From contig CACMHY010000001.1 of the NCBI GenBank assembly GCA_902613595.1, positions 124,001-188,000 on the forward strand: a DNA stretch of 64,000 nucleotides. The letters run 5' to 3'. Positions within the stretch are counted from its first letter, which is position 1. Each line of letters starts with the position of its first letter. The stretch is from an uncultured Bacteroidota bacterium. GTDB taxonomy: Bacteria > Bacteroidota > Bacteroidia > Flavobacteriales > Flavobacteriaceae. Under the pieces are notes generated by a model. It was not told the origin of the DNA. It was given only the letters and a program-made list of their open reading frames with translations, and made no database searches. Positions 11,925 through 20,961 of the stretch are shown in pieces. The translations under genes were made by a program, and so were the position numbers.

Positions 11925-12974
11925 ATGGTTTCAAAAAAAATTACCGATGAATATTTCATGAAGTGCTGTTTGGATTTAGCTGAAAATGGTCTTGGAAAAA
12001 CCTATCCTAACCCAATTGTTGGTGCATTAATTGTCCATAAAAATAAAATTATAGGTAGGGGCTGGCATGAAAAGGCAGGCGAAAATCATGCTGAAATTAA
12101 TGCTATTTTAGATGTAAGAGATAAATCGCTTCTTTCAAAAAGCACGATGTATATTAATTTAGAACCATGCTCCCATCATGGTAAAACACCGCCTTGTGTT
12201 GACACTATCAAAAAATTCTCAATTCCAAAAGTTGTTGTTGGTTCAATTGATCCAAATCCAAAAGTGGGTGGTAATGGAATAAAAATACTTCAGAAATCAG
12301 GATGTATTATTAAGTATGGTATATTAAAAAAAGAAACTGACTTTGCCAATAGACGTTTTATTACTTATCATCAAAAAAAACGACCATATATTATTTTAAA
12401 ATGGGCAAGAACATCAGATAATTTTATAGCTCCTTTAGATGAAGAAAAAAAATCAAGGAAAGTATTTTGGATAACTAATGATTTGTCTCGGAAAATTGTT
12501 CACAAATGGCGCAGTCAAGAAGCAGCTTTACTCGTTGGTGTTCAAACAATTGTTAATGACAATCCTAGATTAACAAACAGACTTTCTAAGGGAAATAATC
12601 CCTTAAGATTAGTTTTTGATCCAAACAATAGAACACCCCCAAATTCATTCATAATTGAAGATAAAGAACCAACTATTTTTTTTAATAAAGAAAAAAAAAT
12701 GGACATAGTTAATGGTAAAAAGTATGTAATTATGAACCCATTTAGCCTTGAAAAATTTTTTGAATTTTGCTATCTAAACGAAATACAATCCGTAATAATT
12801 GAGGGAGGAAAAAAAACATTACAAAAATTTATTGACTCAGGCTATTGGGATGAGGCAAGAGTTTTTACAAGTACAAAAAAATTAAAAAATGGAATTGGCT
12901 CTCCAAATATTTATAAAAGCAAATCCTATTCAAAAAATATTGACGGAGATACATTAGATTTTTACTTCAACTAA
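11925..12974 (+). CDS. ribD: Bifunctional diaminohydroxyphosphoribosylaminopyrimidine deaminase / 5-amino-6-(5-phosphoribosylamino)uracil reductase
   Basis: RibD catalyses the second and third steps of riboflavin synthesis. The N-terminal deaminase domain shows the zinc motif HAEINAI and PCSHHGKTPPC, and the reductase domain begins near residue 150 ('RPYIILKWARTSDNFIA'). The track start at 11919 is a TTG; the ATG six bases later gives the usual N-terminus. The 3' end overlaps the convergent thioesterase gene by 8 bp. No other rib gene is in the window. Confidence 0.96.
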   Translation: MVSKKITDEYFMKCCLDLAENGLGKTYPNPIVGALIVHKNKIIGRGWHEKAGENHAEINAILDVRDKSLLSKSTMYINLEPCSHHGKTPPCVDTIKKFSIPKVVVGSIDPNPKVGGNGIKILQKSGCIIKYGILKKETDFANRRFITYHQKKRPYIILKWARTSDNFIAPLDEEKKSRKVFWITNDLSRKIVHKWRSQEAALLVGVQTIVNDNPRLTNRLSKGNNPLRLVFDPNNRTPPNSFIIEDKEPTIFFNKEKKMDIVNGKKYVIMNPFSLEKFFEFCYLNEIQSVIIEGGKKTLQKFIDSGYWDEARVFTSTKKLKNGIGSPNIYKSKSYSKNIDGDTLDFYFN

Positions 12975-13362
12975 ACTTCTCATTCAAGATTTTTGGACAT
13001 CTTGTAGGGCGCATTGTTTTTTTTGATAAAAAAGCCAAAACAGTTTCTCCTTTACATACGGTTATATTTTTACTATTAACAACAACGTATTGGAATTTCA
13101 AAGTTGCTTTTGGAGGATCTATTAAAGAAACAGTAATTTTAAAACTTTCATCAAAAAAAAGTGGTTTTATATATTCAGCTGAGGCTCTAACTACAGGCAT
13201 TAATACTCCACTTTCCTCAAGTTGTGAGTATGAGATACCCAAAAAGTTTAACCACTCTAACCTAGCTAGTTCAAAATATTTTAAATAATTGCTATGATGC
13301 ACAAAACTCATTTGATCAGTTTCCACATACCGAACACGAACTTCAACTGTAGTATAATTCAT
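12967..13362 (-). CDS. Acyl-CoA thioesterase, YbgC/4-hydroxybenzoyl-CoA thioesterase family
   Basis: The 131-residue hotdog-fold protein has the family signature 'VRYVETDQMSFVHHSNYLKYFELAR', in which the Asp of the 'TDxxxxVHHSNY' segment is the usual catalytic residue. It likely hydrolyses short or aromatic acyl-CoA thioesters in the cytoplasm; the substrate cannot be read from sequence. A TAATTTTG box on the minus strand (13410-13417) gives a plausible promoter about 48 bp upstream of the ATG. Confidence 0.88.
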   Translation of the reverse strand: MNYTTVEVRVRYVETDQMSFVHHSNYLKYFELARLEWLNFLGISYSQLEESGVLMPVVRASAEYIKPLFFDESFKITVSLIDPPKATLKFQYVVVNSKNITVCKGETVLAFLSKKTMRPTRCPKILNEKFS

Positions 13363-13556
13363 AAAATTTGGAATTCATATTTTTTGTAAGAAAATATTTA
13401 TAAGTAACACAAAATTACTCCTGAAGAATATCTAAAAAAAAAACTTAAAATTCAATAGCTATTTAATTTTTTTTTATGTTTTTTTAATGAATATTTGTGA
13501 AGAACGAAACGAGTTCACTTTAACCATAATTCTAACAAAAAAAGAATAGAAAATAA
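13363..13556. other. Intergenic region upstream of dnaA; no origin features seen
   Basis: This 194-bp AT-rich divergent region would hold the dnaA promoter and the promoter of the thioesterase gene. I looked for DnaA boxes (TTATNCACA and one-mismatch forms) and see none here, nor in the 109 bp after dnaA. A short inverted repeat GTGAA-N12-TTCAC lies at 13497-13518. There is no evidence for oriC at this locus. Confidence 0.45.
13410..13417 (-). promoter_or_regulatory. Candidate -7 box for the YbgC-type thioesterase
   Basis: The minus strand reads TAATTTTG, a match to the Bacteroidota -7 consensus TAnnTTTG. It would place the transcription start about 40 bases before the ATG. No good -33 TTG is visible at 17-23 bp, so the call is weak. 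Confidence 0.35.
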
Positions 13557-14984
13557 ATGAACATTAGTGCCTCATCTGTTTGGGATAAATGCCTTTCTTT
13601 TATAAAAGATAACATACAGCCCCAAGCATACAAAACATGGTTTTTACCGATTAAACCTGTCAGGCTTAGTGATAATGTTCTTAGTATAGAAGTTCCGAGT
13701 AAATTTTTTTATGAATGGCTTGAGGAGCACTATATAAAATTACTAAAAACTGCATTGCAAAAGGAGTTGGGAGATGAAGCCCGTCTAATTTATTCAATCC
13801 GGATGGAAAATACATTTGGTGGCAAGGTTGCATTCACTGAAAACATTCCAAGCAATAACAAAGCTGGATTGTCTCCTCAAAACGTTGAAGCACCTCTTAA
13901 TTCTCACTCACCTGAATTGAAAAATCCTTTTGTAATTCCAGGGATTAAAAACCTTCAAATTGAATCTCAGTTAAATCCAAGTTATAATTTTGAAAATTTT
14001 TTAGAAGGAGATTCAAATAGACTCGCTCGTTCTGCCGCACTTGCTGTTGCATCGAAACCTGGCGGAACATCCTTCAATCCACTTTTGATATTTGGTGGGG
14101 TTGGATTAGGAAAAACTCACCTAGCCCATGCCATCGGTGTGGATATAAAAGAAAAATATCAAGATAAAACAGTTCTTTACATTGCGGCAGAGAAGTTTAC
14201 TCAACAATATATTGAAGCTGTTAAAAAAAATACTCGAAACGACTTTATTCATTTTTATCAATTGTTAGATGTACTTATTATAGATGATGTTCAATTTCTC
14301 TCAGGTAAAACAGGAACCCAAGATGTGTTCTTTCATATATTCAACCATTTACACCAAAATGGTAAGCAAGTAGTCCTTACATCTGATAAAGCTCCTGTTG
14401 ATATGCAAGACATTGAGCAGCGGCTTCTTTCCAGATTCAAGTGGGGTTTGTCTGCAGAACTCCAATTGCCAAACTTCGAAACACGTATTTCAATATTAAA
14501 AAATAAGTTATACAGAGACGGTGTATCAATCAACAATGATGTTATTGAGTATGTTGCAAAAAATATAAAAACTAATGTACGCGAGTTAGAGGGAGCCATA
14601 ATTTCCTTAATAGCACAATCTTCATTTAATAAAGTTGAGATCACACAAGAGTTAGCACAAGACATTGTAATGAAGTTTGTAAAAAATACAAAAAGAGAAG
14701 TCTCTATTGATTATATACAAAAAGTGGTTTCAGATTATTTTCAGATGGACATAGAGACTCTACAATCCAAAACTCGCAGGAGACATATTGTTCAAGCCAG
14801 ACAATTAGCCATGTATTTTGCAAAAAAATTTACAAAGGCATCCTTAGCAAGTATTGGAAGTCAAATCGGTAAACGAGATCACGCAACGGTTCTTCATGCA
14901 TGCAAAACTGTCGATAATTTGACTTTTACTGATAAGCAGTTTCGTAAATACGTGGAAGATTTAAGCCAAAAACTAACTCCATAG
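13557..14984 (+). CDS. dnaA: Chromosomal replication initiator protein DnaA
   Basis: DnaA opens the replication origin. The 475-residue protein has domain I (about 1-85, 'VWDKCLSFIKDNIQPQAYKTWFLPIKP'), a low-complexity linker to about residue 135, the AAA+ domain with Walker A GGVGLGKTH (near 179) and Walker B 'LIIDDVQFLSG' (near 240), and a C-terminal DNA-binding domain with the signature KRDHATVLHACK (near 438). It stands alone, not beside dnaN or recF, as is common in Bacteroidota. No DnaA boxes were seen on either side. Confidence 0.97.
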   Translation: MNISASSVWDKCLSFIKDNIQPQAYKTWFLPIKPVRLSDNVLSIEVPSKFFYEWLEEHYIKLLKTALQKELGDEARLIYSIRMENTFGGKVAFTENIPSNNKAGLSPQNVEAPLNSHSPELKNPFVIPGIKNLQIESQLNPSYNFENFLEGDSNRLARSAALAVASKPGGTSFNPLLIFGGVGLGKTHLAHAIGVDIKEKYQDKTVLYIAAEKFTQQYIEAVKKNTRNDFIHFYQLLDVLIIDDVQFLSGKTGTQDVFFHIFNHLHQNGKQVVLTSDKAPVDMQDIEQRLLSRFKWGLSAELQLPNFETRISILKNKLYRDGVSINNDVIEYVAKNIKTNVRELEGAIISLIAQSSFNKVEITQELAQDIVMKFVKNTKREVSIDYIQKVVSDYFQMDIETLQSKTRRRHIVQARQLAMYFAKKFTKASLASIGSQIGKRDHATVLHACKTVDNLTFTDKQFRKYVEDLSQKLTP

Positions 14985-15099
14985 TTATTTATTCCATGGG
15001 ATTGCTTTAAGTTCTCATGTATGATTAATAATTTTTTCCATTTATTCATTTATTTCTAACAGATCAATTTCTTAATTAGATGAAAATTACACTTTGATT

Positions 15100-15828
15100 A
15101 TGGAAGGAAAAAAACTTAGAAAAGGTATATTACATTTAATTCCAACTCCAATTGGAAACAGCTCTCCATTTCAAGTAATTCCAATTTCAGTAAAAAAAGA
15201 AGTCACAAGCTTAACCAATTTTATAGTTGAAAGTGAACGAAGTGCTCGTCGTTTTATAAAGAAAATAATTCCAAATAAAAATCAAGATGAGTTAAATATT
15301 TTTCTATTAAATAAATTTACAACTAAAAGTGAACTGGGAAGTTATTTAGATCCCTGTTTGAATGGACTCTCAATGGGTCTTCTTTCCGATGCGGGATGCC
15401 CTGGAATTGCTGATCCAGGAGCCTTAATTGTTTCAAAAGCTCATGAATCTGAAATAATAGTTAAACCTCATGTTGGTCCGTCCTCTATAATTTTGGCCTT
15501 GATGAGTTCGGGAATGAATGGACAGAACTTTTCTTTTAATGGATACCTCTCAATAGAAAGAAAACAAAGATTAAAAGATTTTAAAAAATTTGAACAAATC
15601 GCGATCAATAGAAACCAAACCCAAATTTTCATAGAAACACCTTACAGGAATGATTCCTTTTTTTTTGATGCACTTAAAGCTTTAAAAAATAATACGAGAT
15701 TTTGTATTGCATGTGATCTCAACCTTGATTCAGAATATATTAAAACACAAACTATTTGGGAATGGAAGAAAGTTAAAACTAACCTTAATAAACGCCCTTG
15801 TATTTTTATTATTGAAGGGGGGAGCTAG
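15100..15828 (+). CDS. SAM-dependent methyltransferase, RsmI-like tetrapyrrole-methylase fold
   Basis: The protein (about 242 residues) resembles the RsmI/YraL family, which 2'-O-methylates C1402 of 16S rRNA. Visible are 'LHLIPTPIGN', 'VESERSARRF', the glycine-rich 'GLLSDAGCPGIADPGA' and 'VGPSSIILALMSSGMNGQNFSFNGYL'. This is the shorter Bacteroidota branch, whose substrate I cannot confirm. The track start at 15094 is TTG; I use the ATG at 15100. The stop codon lies in a CTAG palindrome that also encodes the stop of the convergent mltG. Confidence 0.82.
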   Translation: MEGKKLRKGILHLIPTPIGNSSPFQVIPISVKKEVTSLTNFIVESERSARRFIKKIIPNKNQDELNIFLLNKFTTKSELGSYLDPCLNGLSMGLLSDAGCPGIADPGALIVSKAHESEIIVKPHVGPSSIILALMSSGMNGQNFSFNGYLSIERKQRLKDFKKFEQIAINRNQTQIFIETPYRNDSFFFDALKALKNNTRFCIACDLNLDSEYIKTQTIWEWKKVKTNLNKRPCIFIIEGGS

Positions 15829-16868
15829 CGAAATAATTTATTTCTATTTAACCACTCAGTGTAAAGCTTTTTATTTCTTATGTGTTCTGAATAATTTTTC
15901 GAAAAAAGATGAAAACCTGGATCGGTTGGAGACGCAACAAAATAAAGATAATTATGTATTCCTGGATTTAGGACTGCTTCAATCGTAGATAGGTTTGGCA
16001 TACATATAGGGCCTGGAGTTAAGCCCTTATAGCGATAAGTGTTATATGGAGAATTCAGTTTAAGGTCTCTATATAAAACTCTTCTAATAATTTTTTTAAA
16101 GTTTTTTTCTTTCTTTTTGATGGCATAAATAACAGTTGGATCAGCTTGAAGTTTCATATTTTTTCTTAAACGATTATGATAAACTCCAGAAATTATATTT
16201 TGTTCTTCAGAACGTAATGACTCCTTCTGGACTATTGACGCTAAAATATAAACTTCAATTGGACTTAAATTCAAGGCATTTGCCTTTCGAACTCTTTCCT
16301 CATTCCAAAATAAATTGTAGTATTCCAGCATCCGGTTTCTAAAATCTTCGGGTGTAACATCCCAAAAAAAATCGTAAGTATTTGGTAAGTACATCGCAAG
16401 AGCCGTTTCCGAAGTAAAACCTAAAGATTTTAAAAACTTTTCATTTTTAAATGCATTTAATAATTCAACACTATCAGCCTCAATTTGTTTTGAAATACGC
16501 GCAGCCAAATCCTCTAAACGCTCTAAATTATTAAAAACAACCTTAGTGGTGAGGCGCTCTGTACGAAGAAGATTAACAATATCGTTATTACCCATGCCTC
16601 TTTTAATTCTATACTTTCCAGGACGAACTTTTGAAAAAAATCCTTTTTTTTCAGCTGCAATTGTAAAATATTTTAAAGATTTTAATATTGGTTTTAAATT
16701 TATTAAAAGTGAGTCTACGTTGTCATCTTTGTCGATATACACGTATGAATAGTTATTGCTAAAATTTGTGTTTGACCAAAAAAAAATCTTATAAAAATGT
16801 ATCACAAAATAAATTCCTAAAATTGAAAGTAGTAGACTAAATAAAACTAAAACTCTTTGTTTATTCAT
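15825..16868 (-). CDS. mltG: Endolytic transglycosylase MltG
   Basis: MltG cleaves nascent peptidoglycan glycan strands and is anchored in the inner membrane. The protein (about 347 residues) has one N-terminal membrane segment ('VLVLFSLLLSILGIYFVIHFY') and a YceG domain with the catalytic glutamate in 'LASIVQKESL' and the 'YNTYRYKGLTPGPICMPN' block. The track starts at 16919, inside the upstream GNAT gene; I use the ATG at 16866-16868 because it directly follows the GNAT stop with a one-base gap and gives a standard signal-anchor. Confidence 0.93.
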   Translation of the reverse strand: MNKQRVLVLFSLLLSILGIYFVIHFYKIFFWSNTNFSNNYSYVYIDKDDNVDSLLINLKPILKSLKYFTIAAEKKGFFSKVRPGKYRIKRGMGNNDIVNLLRTERLTTKVVFNNLERLEDLAARISKQIEADSVELLNAFKNEKFLKSLGFTSETALAMYLPNTYDFFWDVTPEDFRNRMLEYYNLFWNEERVRKANALNLSPIEVYILASIVQKESLRSEEQNIISGVYHNRLRKNMKLQADPTVIYAIKKKEKNFKKIIRRVLYRDLKLNSPYNTYRYKGLTPGPICMPNLSTIEAVLNPGIHNYLYFVASPTDPGFHLFSKNYSEHIRNKKLYTEWLNRNKLFR

Positions 16869-16869
16869 C

Positions 16870-17382
16870 TTAAGACAATAATTTTTGATAAAGATATTCA
16901 TCGTGAAAGCTATTTTCATAAAAGTTCCATGATTTTTTCAAACCAACTTTAACAAATCCCGATGACTCAAACAAACCTATACTAGCTATATTTTCAAAAG
17001 CTATATTCGCGTAAAGACAATTTATATTTAAATTTTTTTTTGAGTGAGTCATTAATAAATCAAGTGCTATTTTACCAAGTCCTTTATCTCTAAATTTATC
17101 AATAATCACTATTCCAACACCCGCTCTTCTGTGCAAAGGCTCAAAATCAAAAAGGTCCACAAACCCCAAGGTTGAGATTTTTGGGCTAGAAACAATAAAC
17201 CTTTTTTGTTTTACTTCAAAGATGTCATGTTTTTGTTCTGAAATAAAATTATAAAGTGTTTCCTTTGAAAATGGTTCCGTAGTATTTGAATATTTCCAAT
17301 AATTTTCGTCATTTTCAATTTGCATGAGAATGCCAATATCATCTGGTTCAAGTGCTCTTAAAAAAAGATTTTTGGAGTTCAT
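16870..17382 (-). CDS. GNAT family N-acetyltransferase (RimJ/RimL-like)
   Basis: The 170-residue acetyltransferase has the acetyl-CoA-binding segment 'GVGIVIIDKFRDKGLGKIAL' and a start typical of the RimJ-like group (NLFLRALEPDDIGILMQIEN). The substrate is unknown. Its ATG overlaps the dapF stop by 4 bp (ATGA), and its stop is one base before mltG, so dapF-GNAT-mltG is a likely operon. Confidence 0.87.
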   Translation of the reverse strand: MNSKNLFLRALEPDDIGILMQIENDENYWKYSNTTEPFSKETLYNFISEQKHDIFEVKQKRFIVSSPKISTLGFVDLFDFEPLHRRAGVGIVIIDKFRDKGLGKIALDLLMTHSKKNLNINCLYANIAFENIASIGLFESSGFVKVGLKKSWNFYENSFHDEYLYQKLLS

Positions 17383-18164
17383 ATTTTGTATATACCAGAA
17401 AAAACATAGCTAGCAGGGCCCTCTAAAAAAATATTTTTATACGTATCATTATGAAAATTAAAATCAACTTTTAGGCTACCTCCAAGAGTGCCTATATCTA
17501 ATTCGGTATTCCCAGATGTCTCACCAATATGATGTAAAATAATTGCAGCTGCTACTGCTCCAGTACCACAAGCTAAGGTTTCATCTTCAACACCTCGCTC
17601 ATATGTTCTAATTAAAAAATTAGAATTATTTTTTTTCTGCAGAAAATTTACATTTATTCCTTCAGAAGCAAAATCTTTTGAATAACGAATCGCAGAACCT
17701 TGTTTCTTTACATCTATTTCATAAATATTATCAACAATTTTTATATAATGTGGTGATCCAGTATTTGTTACAAATGAGTCATTGTACTTTATAAAATTTT
17801 TCACGTCATTAAACCCTAATCTAACAATATCCTTCGATAATAAGGAAGCTTCGTGGATACCGTCAATTGCATCAAATTTTGTTTTTTTACCGATCATTTT
17901 ATTATTATGAGCATAAGACACAGCACATCTTGCACCATTACCACATAGAGAGCTTAGTTTTCCATCGCAATTATAATATTTCATCTCAAAGTCTGTGCTT
18001 TGTGAAGCTGCTAAAATGATAACACCATCTGCCCCGATTCCTGTTTTACGGTCACACATTTTACTCAGCTGCTGAATGCTTAACTTAGAATACTTATTAT
18101 TAAAGTCATCAAGAATTATAAAGTCGTTGCCAGCTCCTTGGTATTTATCAAAACGTATATCCAT
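17379..18164 (-). CDS. dapF: Diaminopimelate epimerase
   Basis: DapF converts LL- to meso-diaminopimelate for lysine and peptidoglycan. The protein shows both active-site cysteines in their usual contexts, 'GNGARCAVSYA' and 'ACGTGAVAAA', and the N-terminal 'YQGAGNDFIILDD'. The track start at 18173 is TTG; the ATG at 18162-18164 gives MDIRFDKYQGAGNDF, the normal beginning. A TACATTTG box on the minus strand (18171-18178) lies only 6 bp before this ATG, so the transcript may be almost leaderless. Confidence 0.96.
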   Translation of the reverse strand: MDIRFDKYQGAGNDFIILDDFNNKYSKLSIQQLSKMCDRKTGIGADGVIILAASQSTDFEMKYYNCDGKLSSLCGNGARCAVSYAHNNKMIGKKTKFDAIDGIHEASLLSKDIVRLGFNDVKNFIKYNDSFVTNTGSPHYIKIVDNIYEIDVKKQGSAIRYSKDFASEGINVNFLQKKNNSNFLIRTYERGVEDETLACGTGAVAAAIILHHIGETSGNTELDIGTLGGSLKVDFNFHNDTYKNIFLEGPASYVFSGIYKI

Positions 18165-18170
18165 ACTTGA

Positions 18171-18178
18171 CAAATGTA
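18171..18178 (-). promoter_or_regulatory. Candidate -7 box for dapF
   Basis: The minus strand reads TACATTTG, a full match to TAnnTTTG. Its position would start the transcript at or within a base or two of the dapF ATG. No TTG is seen at the expected upstream spacing, which lowers confidence. Confidence 0.3.
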
Positions 18179-18236
18179 GTCATTTTAAAAGGTGTTAAAG
18201 AGGAGTTAAAGCAAAATCATTTTTACTTAATTTCAT

Positions 18237-18244
18237 TAAATTTG
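18237..18244 (+). promoter_or_regulatory. Candidate -7 box for the DegP/Q protease gene
   Basis: TAAATTTG matches TAnnTTTG and lies 18 bp before the ATG at 18263. The upstream -33 element is not obvious. Confidence 0.42.
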
Positions 18245-18262
18245 TCCAAAAAATTTAGAAAA

Positions 18263-19651
18263 ATGAAATTATTTATAAAAACTTTTGCGATAGCTATTTT
18301 AAGTGCTATTTTTTCTGTCTTTATATATGACAATTACTATTTGAAATCGGAGATGGAAATAAATGACAGTTCCAAGCAAACTTTAATTCCAACTACTTAT
18401 AAAATAAATACATCTAATATTCCGGCTGAAAGTACTGACTTTACAGTTGCTGCTTCAAAAACTATAAACGCCGTTGTACATGTTAAAAATACAAGTTCAT
18501 CCAATTCAAACTTACCCACATTTTATAAATATTTTTACGATGAAGACGAATTACCGGAAAGAATTGGAACTGGTTCAGGAGTAATTGTATCTCCTGATGG
18601 TTATATAATCACAAATAACCATGTTATAGAAAATAGTAATGAAATAGAAATAACCACAAATGATAATAAATCCTTTAAAGCCAAAATAATTGGAACTGAT
18701 ACTGATACTGACATAGCAGTTCTTAAAATTGATGCTGGCAAAAAACTTCCTTATATTTATTTTGGAAATTCTGATGCAACTAGAATTGGAGAATGGGTTT
18801 TGGCTGTTGGAAACCCGTTTAATTTAAATTCAACTGTAACTGCTGGAATAATAAGCGCAAAATCAAGAGATCTAAACAAAAGAGATGGTGTAAATGAATC
18901 ATACATTCAGACTGATGCAGCTGTAAACAGAGGAAATAGTGGAGGTGCATTAGTAAATACACAAGGAGAACTAATTGGCATAAATACAGCTATAACTTCT
19001 GTTTCTGGGGGTTTTGTTGGTTATTCTTTTGCTGTGCCAAGTAATGTAGCTCGAAAAGTTTTTGAAGATCTCATTGAATTTGGGGATGTGCAGAAAGGTC
19101 TTCTGGGTGTTGTAGGTCAGGCATTAGATTCAGAAACTGCAGAACGTTTTAACGTAATAGAAACAGAAGGTTTTTATATTACAGATTTAGAAAAAGGCCT
19201 GGGTGCAGACTTAGCTGGATTAAAGCCTGGAGATATAATTAAAAGTGTAGATGGTATTATGATAAACAAATTTGCTGATTTATCTGGGTATTTATCCACA
19301 AAGAGGCCAGGAGAAAAAGTTGGGGTTATATACATACGTGAGGGAAAAGAAAATAAAGTTAATGTCCAATTAGAAAAAATTAATCGTGCTATATTTTTTT
19401 ACATGGAAGTCAGAGAATTAACCTCAGAACAGAAAAAAGAATATAACACTGACTATGGTCTTTACATATCCAACATGAACAACCGAAGGCTTTATCAAAA
19501 TGGAATTGATAGTGGATATCTTATATTAGAAGTGAATGGAAATAAAGTTGATGTTCTTTCAGATGTAAAAGGTTACAAAATCAATGATTTAGAAAGTATC
19601 TTATTTTTGAATCCAGATGGTGAAAAGGAAAAAATAATATTACAATTTTAA
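18263..19651 (+). CDS. Periplasmic serine protease, DegP/DegQ (HtrA) family
   Basis: The protease/chaperone handles misfolded envelope proteins. The protein (about 462 residues) has an N-terminal signal or anchor ('LFIKTFAIAILSAIFSVFIY'), a trypsin-like domain with the triad in 'ITNNHVIENSN' (His), 'DTDIAVLKID' (Asp) and 'NRGNSGGALVN' (Ser), then a PDZ domain ('GLGADLAGLKPGDIIKSVDG') and a shorter second PDZ-like end. The track start at 18167 adds 32 residues that run toward dapF; the ATG at 18263, just before the hydrophobic segment, is the better start. Confidence 0.93.
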   Translation: MKLFIKTFAIAILSAIFSVFIYDNYYLKSEMEINDSSKQTLIPTTYKINTSNIPAESTDFTVAASKTINAVVHVKNTSSSNSNLPTFYKYFYDEDELPERIGTGSGVIVSPDGYIITNNHVIENSNEIEITTNDNKSFKAKIIGTDTDTDIAVLKIDAGKKLPYIYFGNSDATRIGEWVLAVGNPFNLNSTVTAGIISAKSRDLNKRDGVNESYIQTDAAVNRGNSGGALVNTQGELIGINTAITSVSGGFVGYSFAVPSNVARKVFEDLIEFGDVQKGLLGVVGQALDSETAERFNVIETEGFYITDLEKGLGADLAGLKPGDIIKSVDGIMINKFADLSGYLSTKRPGEKVGVIYIREGKENKVNVQLEKINRAIFFYMEVRELTSEQKKEYNTDYGLYISNMNNRRLYQNGIDSGYLILEVNGNKVDVLSDVKGYKINDLESILFLNPDGEKEKIILQF

Positions 19652-19708
19652 AAATAAAATTATAATTTATCGTGGCCTCGAGTATTTTTAATATCAAAAC
19701 AAAATGTG

Positions 19709-20383
19709 ATGCGGATCGATATTATTACATTATTTCCTAATTTAATTAAAAGTCCTTTTGAATCTTCTATACTCAAAAGAGCAATAGCTATGGGGAAGGC
19801 TGAGGTGCATTTTCATGACCTAAGGAATTATGCCACAAACAAAAATAAACAAGTAGATGATTACCCTTTTGGAGGGGGTGCTGGTATGGTTATGATGATT
19901 GAACCCATTGATCGTTGTATTATGATGCTAAAAAAAAATAGAAATTATGATTCAATCATTTATCTGACACCTGATGGAGATCAACTAAATCAAATGAAAA
20001 TTAATACTTTTTCAACACTAAAAAATATTATCATGTTGTGTGGACATTACAAAGGAGTTGACCAACGTGTCCGCGATCACTTAATTACAGACGAAATATC
20101 AATTGGTGATTTTGTTTTATCTGGAGGAGAATTAGCAGCTACAATTTTATGTGATTCAATAATTCGCCTAATTCCTGGAGTAATTGGTGACGAATCATCT
20201 GCTCTTTCAGACAGTTTTCAAGATGACCTTTTAGCGCCTCCAATATATACTCGACCATCAAATTATAAAGGTTGGAAGGTGCCTGATGTTCTATTGTCTG
20301 GGAATGCCTCCATGATAAGTAATTGGAGAGAGGAGGAGTCTTTCAAACATACACAAGAACGCAGACCTGATCTTTTGAAATAA
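19709..20383 (+). CDS. trmD: tRNA (guanine37-N1)-methyltransferase TrmD
   Basis: TrmD methylates G37 next to the anticodon and prevents frameshifts. The 224-residue SPOUT protein shows '[11 protein letters not shown]', '[14 protein letters not shown]', the knot loop '[12 protein letters not shown]' and '[13 protein letters not shown]'. The track begins at a GTG directly before an ATG; I use the ATG at 19709. rplS follows 141 bp later with its own promoter; rpsP and rimM are not adjacent. Confidence 0.96.
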   Translation: MRIDIITLFPNLIKSPFESSILKRAIAMGKAEVHFHDLRNYATNKNKQVDDYPFGGGAGMVMMIEPIDRCIMMLKKNRNYDSIIYLTPDGDQLNQMKINTFSTLKNIIMLCGHYKGVDQRVRDHLITDEISIGDFVLSGGELAATILCDSIIRLIPGVIGDESSALSDSFQDDLLAPPIYTRPSNYKGWKVPDVLLSGNASMISNWREEESFKHTQERRPDLLK

Positions 20384-20425
20384 TATTTGAAATCTCATAA
20401 ATCAATAAATATTGTTTTAGGGGTG

Positions 20426-20453
20426 TTGTTTACATCAAAAAAGTTTAATTTTG
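20426..20453 (+). promoter_or_regulatory. Promoter of rplS (TTG-N17-TAATTTTG)
   Basis: TTG at 20426-20428 and TAATTTTG at 20446-20453 are separated by 17 bp, matching the Bacteroidota -33/-7 promoter form. The transcript would start near 20459, leaving a leader of about 65 bases. That leader begins with the palindrome ACTTTTAAAAGT. Confidence 0.62.
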
Positions 20454-20524
20454 CAAATTGACTTTTAAAAGTAAAAATAATTAGATAATAAAATTCCTTA
20501 TTCATAAACTTACAACTTCACCCC

Positions 20525-20869
20525 ATGGAATCCTTAATTAATTTTGTTCAAAATGAGTTTATAACAAAAAAAAATCTTCCAGACTTTAAAACAGGTGACA
20601 CACTAACAGTCTATTATCAAATCAGAGAAGGAGAGAAAGTTCGTACTCAGTTTTTTAAAGGAACTGTAATCCAAATAAAAGGGCAAGGTCTCTCTAAAAC
20701 ATTTACAATCCGTAAAATGTCGGGTACGGTAGGAGTTGAAAGAATATTTCCTATAAACTTGCCTACGATAGAAAAAATTGAAGTTAACAAAAAGGGTAAA
20801 GTTCGCCAATCACGAATTTATTATTTTAAAAACCTTCGTGGTAAAAAAGCAAGAATAAAAGAGTTATAA
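20525..20869 (+). CDS. rplS: 50S ribosomal protein L19
   Basis: L19 sits at the 30S-50S interface. The 114-residue protein shows the family blocks 'FKTGDTLTVYYQIREGEKVRTQFFKGTVIQ', 'TFTIRKMSGTVGVERIFPI' and the basic C-terminus 'YYFKNLRGKKARIKEL'. It follows trmD, the usual order, but has a separate promoter. The start is ATG. Confidence 0.97.
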   Translation: MESLINFVQNEFITKKNLPDFKTGDTLTVYYQIREGEKVRTQFFKGTVIQIKGQGLSKTFTIRKMSGTVGVERIFPINLPTIEKIEVNKKGKVRQSRIYYFKNLRGKKARIKEL

Positions 20870-20961
20870 TAATCTAAAAATATTTCCGTTTTATTTTAGG
20901 GAAGACCCTACCATGGTTTATTAAATTTACTAAGGGCTTTTAAACAAAAAAAAATAATCTA

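Noticed and set aside
16869-16919. 17-residue N-terminal extension of MltG in the ORF track
   Set aside because: It lies inside the GNAT gene and would put extra residues before the membrane anchor; the ATG at 16868 directly follows the GNAT stop.
18168-18182. Inverted repeat TGAC-N7-GTCA between dapF and the DegP/Q gene as a stress operator
   Set aside because: Short half-sites, different spacing from the chaperone dyads, and it overlaps the dapF -7 box; no second copy was found.
18167-18262. 32-residue N-terminal extension of the DegP/Q ORF
   Set aside because: It runs over the intergenic region with the predicted promoter and places residues before the signal/anchor segment; the ATG at 18263 is far better.
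20897-20910. Hairpin TAGGG-AAGA-CCCTA after rplS as a terminator
   Set aside because: The stem is only 5 bp and no T run follows, so support is too weak to list.
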